DNA from: SZUA-368 sp028533045
Lineage (GTDB): Bacteria > Spirochaetota > Spirochaetia > DSM-2461
Direction: 5' to 3'
Assembly: GCA_050031985.1 (NCBI GenBank)
Contig: JBNAIG010000028.1
Span: 62,001-126,000, forward strand
Length of the DNA stretch: 64,000 nt
The notes beneath the pieces are model-generated. The model was not told where the DNA came from. It was given only the letters and a program-made list of their open reading frames with translations, and did not search any database. The stretch's first letter is position 1. Each line of letters begins with the position of its first letter. Shown here piece after piece: positions 16,180-23,497 of the stretch. Made by a program: the position numbers and the translations under genes.

Positions 16180-17100
16180 ATGATTTTCTCTCCCCGCCGG
16201 GCCCGTTTTTTTATTATTTTTCTCTTCTTTGTAGCCCTAACCCTTTCGGCTCAGTCCCCCCTGGACGGGGACGCTGCGGAAGCGGTCATCGGAGGCACGG
16301 AAAAGGCGGCCCGGAAGATGGTCAGTTCCGTACTGAATCACCGCACCCACTACGCGGAGGGGGAGTTTACCTATGCCTTCACCCCGGCCGTTTCCTTTAT
16401 AGACAAGGTCTGGTCCGAACCGGAAGTGACAGGCGACCGCTGGACCGGTGTGAGTCTGGGGAATAGCGTTGCCTACGGTTTAAGCGACAAACTGGCCTTG
16501 ATAGGGACCCTTGCTCTGGGCGCTTCCCACGGTACTTTGGAGACGGACCTGTATGGAGACGGGACGGATATTGAGGGGGATGTGGATTTCTTCATTGGGC
16601 AGCTTTATCTGGGGGGGAGCTATGAGGCGATTCGAAGGGAGCGCTTTTCCCTGCCTTTAACCTTGGGTTTCATGGGTACCGGATTCTTCCTGGAGCTAAG
16701 GCCGGAAAACTATGAACTGGATGACAGCTATGAAGGTACGGCATATGCCACTCTGGAGGCTTCCGGTTTCACCCCCGGTATGCATGGAGGAGCCTCCGCC
16801 GAGTACCGCTTTAAGTGGGTTGCCCTTAAGCTGAACGCCGCCTTTTTGGCAACCTTTACAGGCCTTTCCGGTGAATCGGAAGTCAGTCTTGCCTCAACGG
16901 ATGGCAGCACTACCACCTATTCTTCGGATTACACGGTCAGCCCCTATCTTTTGGGCCTGTTCGGTTTCTCCATGGAACTCCAAAGGGACAAGCATTGGCG
17001 TTTTAAGTTGGATGTTTCCGATTTCCTTCCCCTTCAAAACCAGGATGAGAGTGCTGTGAATCTCTATAATCTAGCCCTGACCGTAAGTTATCTCCCGTGA
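16180..17100 (+). CDS. Putative outer-membrane beta-barrel protein, copy 2
   Basis: A 306-residue paralogue of the preceding gene: signal peptide ending LTLSAQ, the same N-terminal Asp-Gly-Asp / Ala-Arg-Lys-Met motif, the shared 'SGFTPGMHGGASAEYRF' segment (copy 1 has 'SGLTPGFSGGAAAEYKK'), and the end 'NLALTVSYLP'. The barrel strands are otherwise much diverged. Upstream, TATACT (16168-16173) ends exactly 6 nt before the ATG and no Shine-Dalgarno is visible, in contrast to the first gene of the group. It may therefore be expressed independently as a leaderless mRNA as well as by read-through. Function unknown. Confidence 0.7.
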   Translation: MIFSPRRARFFIIFLFFVALTLSAQSPLDGDAAEAVIGGTEKAARKMVSSVLNHRTHYAEGEFTYAFTPAVSFIDKVWSEPEVTGDRWTGVSLGNSVAYGLSDKLALIGTLALGASHGTLETDLYGDGTDIEGDVDFFIGQLYLGGSYEAIRRERFSLPLTLGFMGTGFFLELRPENYELDDSYEGTAYATLEASGFTPGMHGGASAEYRFKWVALKLNAAFLATFTGLSGESEVSLASTDGSTTTYSSDYTVSPYLLGLFGFSMELQRDKHWRFKLDVSDFLPLQNQDESAVNLYNLALTVSYLP

Positions 17101-17110
17101 GGATTGCCCT

Positions 17111-17704
17111 GTGAATATTCCCAAAGGCCCTGCCTTCGCCCAAATCGAAGTAAAAAAATCCAAATTTCTCGCCTACGCCCTGCCCATTTCCTCCCTTTCC
17201 GACATAAAAGGGGAAATCCAGAAGGCCCGCCAGGAACATCCCGATTCGCGCCATGTGGTTCACGCCGCCGTGGTCGGTCCCGACGGAGGAGAATTCAGCC
17301 TAAGCGATGACGGGGAACCCAAAGGAACTTCCGGTCGTCCCTCTCTGGAGGTACTCAAAGGACGTGACGTAACCAATGTCCTGGTACTTATTGTACGTTA
17401 CTTCGGCGGGACGAAACTGGGGACCGGCGGGTTGGTTAAAGCCTATGGCGATGCGGTTAAAGCGGTGTTGGAAGCGCTGGAGACGGAAGAGCTGGTGGAA
17501 AAGACCGATTTTACGGTAAAGCTTTCCTATCACGATCATTCTCCGGTTCGCCTGCTCTTGGAAAAGGAAGGGGTTGAGATAATTTCTGAAGACTTTGCCG
17601 AGGGGGTTGTGGTCAAGGGGAGGTGCCCCCGGGAAATCCTGGACTCCCTGGAGCCGCGCATCAGGGATTTGACCCGCGGTTCAGGAGTGCTTACAAGGGT
17701 TTAG
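17111..17704 (+). CDS. yigZ: YigZ/IMPACT family protein
   Basis: A 197-residue protein of the UPF0029/IMPACT family. The N-terminal domain has the diagnostic 'VRYFGGTKLGTGGLVKAYG' segment near residue 95 and 'SDDGEPKGTSGRP' before it; a smaller C-terminal ferredoxin-like domain (DUF1949) follows. The eukaryotic relative IMPACT regulates the eIF2 kinase Gcn2; the bacterial role is still unclear (proposed proline dipeptidase or RNA/ribosome-linked). Starts at GTG 17111, with GAGG eight bases upstream. Its stop overlaps the convergent stop of the next gene by 4 bp. Confidence 0.9.
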   Translation: MNIPKGPAFAQIEVKKSKFLAYALPISSLSDIKGEIQKARQEHPDSRHVVHAAVVGPDGGEFSLSDDGEPKGTSGRPSLEVLKGRDVTNVLVLIVRYFGGTKLGTGGLVKAYGDAVKAVLEALETEELVEKTDFTVKLSYHDHSPVRLLLEKEGVEIISEDFAEGVVVKGRCPREILDSLEPRIRDLTRGSGVLTRV

Positions 17705-18486
17705 ATTCCCTGCTTTGCCAGAGACAGGAGGACTCGCGCCTCTTCTGTCGCTTCGTTTTGAGGGTAGTTTTGAAGGAAGGTTTCCAAAGATCGGACCGCT
17801 TCCTCATAGTTTTGAGCCCGAAGGGAAATCCTCCCGTTTAAAAGCAGGTAAGAGGGGTAAAACTCTTCCTGTTCGGGCATGAAAATGTCACTTAAATGAT
17901 TCCAGGCCTCGCCTGTTTTATTCTGCATCTCCTCCGCATAGGCCAGGGCAAAGAGCAAGCGACCTTCCGAGTAGGGGTCCGCTGACATTTGGTAAAGCCT
18001 TTCCAGTTCTCTTTCCGCATCGGAGTAGTCGCCGGAGGCAATTTGATCCCAGGCCCGGTCAAGTTCTTCCCGGCTTGTGTTGGCAAATCCCAATTCGTCC
18101 GTACCCACTACGTTTCCCCGGATTCCCATGGCAACGGTGGTTCCGTCGCTCCGGTTCTTAAGGAGTCGGTTGATCTTGTCGGAAAGCCTGTCCAGGGCCG
18201 AATTTTGTTCGGTCCGGATCTCCTCTTTTATGGCTGTTAAATGGTATTCTCCGGGGCGGGAGAAGAAGAGGCTGTTTTGAAGTGAGTCGAGCTGAACTGA
18301 AGAGTTTTCTCCCAGCCGGATAATCTGATTCGTTCCCAGGGAAGTCCCAAAGTCTATGGGATACCAGCCTCCCCGGAATTGGTATTCCGCCTGTCCCTCA
18401 TAGAAAACGCAAATAAAGCTTTCTCCCCAGAGGGTCTGGGCAAAAAGGAACACAATCATTAAACTTATTAATCCGTGCCGTTTCAT
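17701..18486 (-). CDS. Secreted FecR-like/TPR protein
   Basis: A 261-residue protein with a signal peptide (to about ...LWGES). Residues 25-130 resemble a FecR-type domain ('GQAEYQFRGGWYPIDFGTSL...IRLGENSSVQL...AMGIRGNVVGTDE'), and residues 135-260 form about three tetratricopeptide repeats ('GDYSDAERELERLYQMS', 'QNYEEAVRSLETFLQNYPQNEATEEA'). Such periplasmic proteins usually act in protein-protein contacts in the envelope. Transcribed divergently from 18559. TAAACT (18498-18493) ends 6 nt before the ATG, so the mRNA may be leaderless. Function otherwise unknown. Confidence 0.7.
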   Translation of the reverse strand: MKRHGLISLMIVFLFAQTLWGESFICVFYEGQAEYQFRGGWYPIDFGTSLGTNQIIRLGENSSVQLDSLQNSLFFSRPGEYHLTAIKEEIRTEQNSALDRLSDKINRLLKNRSDGTTVAMGIRGNVVGTDELGFANTSREELDRAWDQIASGDYSDAERELERLYQMSADPYSEGRLLFALAYAEEMQNKTGEAWNHLSDIFMPEQEEFYPSYLLLNGRISLRAQNYEEAVRSLETFLQNYPQNEATEEARVLLSLAKQGI

Positions 18487-18558
18487 ACTAATAGTTTAGT
18501 CCATATTCACGGGAAGTACATAGGATTTTGTCATATTAAAGTAAAATGAGGTTAAAAG

Positions 18559-19050
18559 GTGCTGGAAGAGTACAGTAAAATAATAGAGAGAGCCACCCGG
18601 CGAAAAAAAGAAATCCGTAAGAACCTGCGCGATTTAAAAAAACAGCGGCGGATTAATCTGGATGAACTCTTTGGCGAGGAGCACCGGAAGGCTTTTGAGG
18701 AGATTGACTGCCTCAAATGCGCCAACTGCTGTGCTTCCCTGGGGCCGCGCATTACCGACCGGGATATAGACCGTCTTGCCCGTGCCGCCCGAATGAAGCC
18801 GGGACAGCTGACGGAAACCTGGCTCACCATAGATGAGGACGGCGATTACGTCTATCGTGAGATGCCCTGTCCCTTCCTGGGGGCGGACAAATACTGCCTC
18901 TACTACGAAGCTCGTCCCGATGCCTGCCGTCGTTATCCCTACACGGACAGGCGCAATGTGAAAGGTTATCTGGGAGAACTGATTAAGGATATGGAAATTT
19001 GTCCCGCCGTGGCCCTTGTTCTTGAAAGGGTGACCGGCGTAAACGGTTAA
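18559..19050 (+). CDS. YkgJ-type CxxCxxCC cysteine-cluster protein
   Basis: A 163-residue protein of the YkgJ/UPF0153 family, defined by the 'CLKCANCC' motif near residue 51, which with later cysteines ('MPCPFLGADKYCLYYEARPDACRRYP') probably holds zinc or an iron-sulfur cluster. A basic, helical N-terminus of about 45 residues ('ATRRKKEIRKNLRDLKKQRR') precedes it and is an extension relative to the short family members. Starts at GTG 18559 with GAGG upstream. A second, shorter family member lies at 60644. The biochemical function of this family is not established. Confidence 0.8.
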   Translation: MLEEYSKIIERATRRKKEIRKNLRDLKKQRRINLDELFGEEHRKAFEEIDCLKCANCCASLGPRITDRDIDRLARAARMKPGQLTETWLTIDEDGDYVYREMPCPFLGADKYCLYYEARPDACRRYPYTDRRNVKGYLGELIKDMEICPAVALVLERVTGVNG

Positions 19051-20478
19051 TCAGTCGGACCGTACCGTTTGATTGCGGCCTCCTTCCTTGGCCCGGTAGA
19101 GAGCCTTGTCCGCCATGACTATGTAGCTGTTTATTGATTCTCCCGGCAAAGGTATTCCCGAATACAAACCTCCCGAGAGGGTTATTTTGCCCTCAATACC
19201 TTCGAACTGAAACTGCTCTACGGCGGTTCGTATTCTTTCCACGGCCCTGTATGCGTTTTCTCCGGATGTTTCGGGGAGTATGAGAACGAACTCCTCCCCC
19301 CCGAAGCGGGCCAGAAGGCTTGTGCCCCTAACCTGGCTCTTAATAAGACCGGATACGGATTTTAATACTTCGTCTCCCTTGTCATGGCCGTAAGTATCAT
19401 TGATCTTTTTGAAAAAATCGATATCAAGCATAGCTATGGTGAGGACGTTTTTTTTTCTTATGGCCCGTTCGAATATCAAGCGGCCTTCCATTTCCATGCG
19501 GTGTCGGCTTCCCAGTCCGGTTAGAGCATCTTCCATGGCCAGTTTATAGGCTTTTTCATGGAGCATGGCGTTCTCCAGGGCTATGGATAGGTGGTCGCCG
19601 ACTATTTCGGCCATCTCCAGATGATGTTTTGTAAAGTGGTCTTTTGAGTAACAGTCCAGAGCTATGAGGCCCAGAACGGACTTGCTTGTAATCAGGGGAA
19701 TCCCCATCCAGGAATAGATGGGGCGGGAAGGGTTAGGGTGGATAAAACTGGGGAATTCCTTGGGAACATTTCCTGTTATAAAGGGTCTATGTTCCTGTAT
19801 CGCCCGGGTACTTAAACTGTCGCTCTGGGGAAAGGGAAATTTGAGCTTTTTAATCGCTTCTTCATCGTCAAAGCCTTCACCTCCTACCACATGAAGGTAC
19901 CCGTCGGAGAGAATCTGAAGAGAGCAGGATTCGTAGGGAATGATTCGCTTGAGTTGCCTCATTATCTGCCTGACCGTTTCGTTCCTGTCGAGGGATGAGC
20001 CGACTTCTTTGATAATATCCCTTAGAACGATGAGTTCTTCGCTCCGTTTTTGTTCTTTGGAGATGCTTTCCAGCAGTTTTCTTTCCGTATCCTTGAGTTC
20101 CGATATATCCGAATCTATCCCTACGAAGAGGCTTATGGAATTGTCATCTTTATTTCTGATCGCCTTTCCCACGGAAAGTACCCAGCGGTAGCCTCCCTCG
20201 CTTTCCTTGAGCCGGTATATTATCTGGATAATCGAGCTCTCCCCCTTAAGCATCTTATTTAAGGACCGGTGGATTTTCTCTCGGTCCTCCGGATGAATGT
20301 AGTCCATATACTGCTCTTCCAAATCTTGGGGCGTGAATTTTTTGGGCTGTACCTTCCATATATGGCTGGAAAAATTTTCGTTTGTTTTATAGTCGCTTAT
20401 GGAAACTCCGATTTGGGAGAGGGCTTCTCTCACTGAGGGGTCGTTGAGATCTATGCTTTCGAAGCGCTTCTTTTTCAT
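19051..20478 (-). CDS. PAS-GAF-GGDEF diguanylate cyclase
   Basis: The 475-residue cytoplasmic protein has a PAS domain (about 30-135, 'YRWVLSVGKAIRNKD...FVGIDSDISELK'), a GAF domain (about 155-305) and a GGDEF domain (about 310-475). The active loop is 'ARFGGEEFVLILPE', a functional GGEEF variant, so it should make cyclic di-GMP from GTP. The inhibitory I-site (RxxD before the loop) reads 'RGTS', so the Asp is lost and product feedback should be absent. PAS and GAF inputs suggest control by a small ligand or redox state. It ends immediately next to the convergent 18559 gene without any gap. A c-di-GMP reader (PilZ) is at 59792. Confidence 0.93.
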   Translation of the reverse strand: MKKKRFESIDLNDPSVREALSQIGVSISDYKTNENFSSHIWKVQPKKFTPQDLEEQYMDYIHPEDREKIHRSLNKMLKGESSIIQIIYRLKESEGGYRWVLSVGKAIRNKDDNSISLFVGIDSDISELKDTERKLLESISKEQKRSEELIVLRDIIKEVGSSLDRNETVRQIMRQLKRIIPYESCSLQILSDGYLHVVGGEGFDDEEAIKKLKFPFPQSDSLSTRAIQEHRPFITGNVPKEFPSFIHPNPSRPIYSWMGIPLITSKSVLGLIALDCYSKDHFTKHHLEMAEIVGDHLSIALENAMLHEKAYKLAMEDALTGLGSRHRMEMEGRLIFERAIRKKNVLTIAMLDIDFFKKINDTYGHDKGDEVLKSVSGLIKSQVRGTSLLARFGGEEFVLILPETSGENAYRAVERIRTAVEQFQFEGIEGKITLSGGLYSGIPLPGESINSYIVMADKALYRAKEGGRNQTVRSD

Positions 20479-20605
20479 AGTTCTTTAAAGTGTAAAACAT
20501 TGTGGGGGGAACTTCCATACTTTTTGGGCAAGCCCGAATGGGGAAGGTGAGCGTACTGTTTATCCAAGGAATTTTGGGCTATAATTGATGATTGTGAAAC
20601 ATTCC

Positions 20606-21505
20606 ATGAGAGCTTTCCTGTTTTGGTCCCTGCTGATTTTCCGACTTATTCCCTGCTTCTCCCAAAGCGGAGAAGAATCCCTGCGCGACTGGAATAGGCT
20701 GCGTGACTCTTCCCCCTATTCGGGGTACCGTGTTTTAGGCGCCATGACGGAGGCCTATCCCGGAGTCGTAACGGACCGCTTCTATCTTAAGGGGGATTGG
20801 TCCTGCCTGGTCCGGGGAGAGCGATTTTACTGGGCCGGGGGGAGGCTTCTCCCGGAAGAAGCTCTGGATTCACAGGAGGAATACGCTCCCTATCCATTCT
20901 ATCCCTATTCGAAAGAGTATGAACCGGATCTCATGTTGTTTTTGGGAGAAAGGGAAGACGCCCTGGTAAAACTGATTAATGAACGGGAGGAATATCCTCT
21001 CTATCGTCATCCCGGTTTTTACGACGCCCTATACCGGCTTCATGATGAGAGGACCGCCTGGGAAATGATGAAATCAGTCTATTTCCTGGGATATAAGATT
21101 ACCGTTCATCGGGATATCATGGAAGATTTGGCCCGGGTGGAAGAAACGATTCAGAATCGCCTGGCCGAAGATGAAGAGCTTAAAGCCTATTTGGAGAGTC
21201 TTACTCAGGTAGCCGGTTACAGTTGGCGGGAAATTGCCGGAACCGAGAGCCGGAGCAATCACTCCTATGGTATTGCTGTGGATTTCCTTCCCCGCAATTA
21301 TGAGGGGAAAAATGTTTATTGGCGCTGGAGCCGGGACTACTATGACCAATGGTACAACCTTGAGTGGGAAGAACGCTATCGTCCTCCGGCAAGTTTTATT
21401 CAGGCCTTTGAAGAGGCCGGATTCGTGTGGGGCGGGAAGTGGCTTCTTTTTGACAGCATTCACTTTGAATACCGGCCGGAAATAGGGATTTTGAACGGAA
21501 AATAG
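20606..21505 (+). CDS. M15-family peptidoglycan peptidase (VanY/DD-carboxypeptidase-like), exported
   Basis: About 299 residues from ATG 20606, beginning with a signal peptide (MRAFLFWSLLIFRLIPCFSQS). The C-terminal third has the M15 zinc-peptidase signature: 'SNHSYGIAVDFLP' (SxHxxGxAxD, first His and Asp zinc ligands) and 'DSIHFEYRPE' (second His). It should cleave D-Ala or L-Ala-D-Glu type bonds in peptidoglycan in the periplasm. The first half of the mature protein (about 150 residues) is family-atypical. Start choice: TATAAT at 20580-20585 overlaps the upstream in-frame TTG and puts transcription near 20592, so GTG 20594 (leaderless) or ATG 20606 are the realistic starts, rather than ATG 20588. 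Confidence 0.82.
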   Translation: MRAFLFWSLLIFRLIPCFSQSGEESLRDWNRLRDSSPYSGYRVLGAMTEAYPGVVTDRFYLKGDWSCLVRGERFYWAGGRLLPEEALDSQEEYAPYPFYPYSKEYEPDLMLFLGEREDALVKLINEREEYPLYRHPGFYDALYRLHDERTAWEMMKSVYFLGYKITVHRDIMEDLARVEETIQNRLAEDEELKAYLESLTQVAGYSWREIAGTESRSNHSYGIAVDFLPRNYEGKNVYWRWSRDYYDQWYNLEWEERYRPPASFIQAFEEAGFVWGGKWLLFDSIHFEYRPEIGILNGK

Positions 21506-21609
21506 CTTTTTTTTACCGTTTCTGCAAAAAAACACATATCTCTTTGCAAAAACGTATAGGGTACTTAGTCTTTAAAAGTCTCTCTATTTATTTCCGGCAG
21601 GAGTCTTTT

Positions 21610-23497
21610 ATGAAACTGAAATTAGTTATTCAAACAATGGTAGTCACCGTACTTGTTCTTATTATTGGTTCCCTTGTTTTCACCTATCGAAATATTGGTA
21701 TAAACGATCAGATTGAAGAGAAAATGACCGAGAGGTATTTCGCTTTTACCATTGCCGATGAATTTCGACAGACCTCCCAGAATCTTACCCGCTTTGCCCG
21801 TACCTATGCGGCCACGGGAAACGAAAAATACTGGGATGAATACTGGGCCATCGTAAATTGGCGGGCCGGGAAGACAAAAAGACCCAGTTATGTTCATAAA
21901 GATCTTTACAGGGGAGAAATAAAAGCTCAGCAGGAGATTATGGCCGAGATAGGTTTTACCGAGGGTGAGTTTGCCCTGTTAAAGGAAATCTCAGCTATGT
22001 CTAATGATCTTATAAATCTGGAAGATCAGGTTATGCAGTCTATTAAGGCCGGGGAGATCCTTGATGGCCCCGGAATCCCTCAGGGCGGAGAGACTGTCTT
22101 GGAATTTGGAGTCAGGAATCTGTATAACAAATTTTACCATGACGAAGTCTATAAAATCTGGGGTACGGTGGATATTTTTGTAGAGAAGCTGGATGAGAGA
22201 ATCAATAATGAGGTTCTTGAGCTAGAAAAGAAACGGAACCTCTCCAATATGGTTATACAAATATTACAGCTTCTTATTGCTCTCTCCGTATCTGTTCTCG
22301 CCTGGTTTCTTATTACCCGTATGATTCGTCATCACCTTGGGGCGGAACCGGCAGAGCTGATTGGGTTGGCTGACCGGATAAGTCAGGGGGGATTTATCTT
22401 TAAAAGAGAAGGGAGGCAAGCTTCATGGCTCATATCTCTCCATGATACAAATGTCCGAAAAGTTGGGGGAGATTATTACGAATGTAAAAGAAAAGACCGG
22501 GCATTTAGGTGATTTGGGGAGCGATTTGGCCACCAATGCGGAGGGTTCCGGTTCTTCTCTCAGGAATATGACCGACAACGTTAAGTCTATGGGGTCCCAT
22601 TTCGCCAATCAGGAGGCCAGTGTTGAGCAGGTTACTTCTGCCATTTCCCAGATAACAAGTAATATTAATTCCCTAAAGGCTTCTATTGAAAATCAGGCTA
22701 CCCAGGTAGTGGAATCCTCCAGTGCCATTGAACAGATGGTGAGTTCCATAGACAGTGTTACCGACAATATGGGCCAGGTTCACAACTCCACCCGGGAGCT
22801 TAGCAGTGCCAGTGTTCGGGGAATGGAGAATATGGTAGAGAATAATCTCCAGATCAAGCGAATTGTAGAGGAATCGGACAGGCTTTTGGAAACGAACGAA
22901 CTTATTAGCGGTATTGCCAGCCAAACAAACCTATTGGCCATGAATGCTGCTATCGAAGCGGCCCATGCGGGCGAAGCGGGCCGGGGATTCAGCGTTGTGG
23001 CCGACGAAATACGAAAACTGGCCGAATCGACCAGTCAGCAGAGTCACGAAGTGGCCAATATGATTGGTTCTATCCAGACTCTTATCACAGAAATCGTTAA
23101 AGGCGCCGGGGATACAACCAAAAGTTTTGAAACCATTCAGTCTATGGTCGATAGGGTGAGTCAGCGAAGCGAAGAAATCCGAATGGCCCTTGTTGAACAG
23201 TCTACCGGGAGTAAGCAGGTCCTTGAATCTCTTAGTAATATGAATCAGATAACACAGACCGTACAGGCGGGTGCTTCGGAGATTACTTCCGGAAGCGAGC
23301 TGGTCCTGAGCGAGATACTGGAACTTAAAGAGATAAGCGATGACAGCCGCCGCCGTCTGGCAGAGATTACAGAAGGGGTGGACAGTGTTAACCGGGCTGT
23401 TGATGAAGTGGCCCAGTCGAGTCGCACCAACAAAGAGATGGTAAACGGCATTATTTCCGATTTGGGATATTTTAATACAGAGCGGAAAGAGGATTAG
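21610..23497 (+). pseudogene. Methyl-accepting chemotaxis protein, split by a frameshift in a G6 tract
   Basis: The N-terminal part (21610-22512) encodes a transmembrane helix near residue 5-25, a periplasmic four-helix-type sensor region, a second membrane helix and the first half of a HAMP domain. The rest of the receptor is in the next frame (from about 22392 to 23497): 'GSYLSMIQMSEKLGEI', two methylation-helix regions and the highly conserved hairpin tip 'SQTNLLAMNAAIEAAHAGEA'. Dropping one G from the six at 22386-22391 restores a continuous HAMP 'ISQGDLSLKEKGG' and a 628-residue receptor. CAGGAG precedes ATG 21610. The C-terminus lacks a CheR-docking pentapeptide. The shift may be a sequencing error, a real inactivation or a phase-variable switch. 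Confidence 0.85.
22386..22391 (+). repeat. G6 homopolymer at the chemoreceptor frameshift
   Basis: Six consecutive G residues mark the point where the receptor's reading frame changes. With five, the HAMP domain reads through without interruption. Confidence 0.8.

Noticed and set aside
22442..23497. Treating the C-terminal half of the chemoreceptor as a separate soluble receptor gene
   Set aside because: It begins inside the HAMP domain without a ribosome site, and the missing part is in the adjacent frame directly upstream; one gene with a frameshift explains it.
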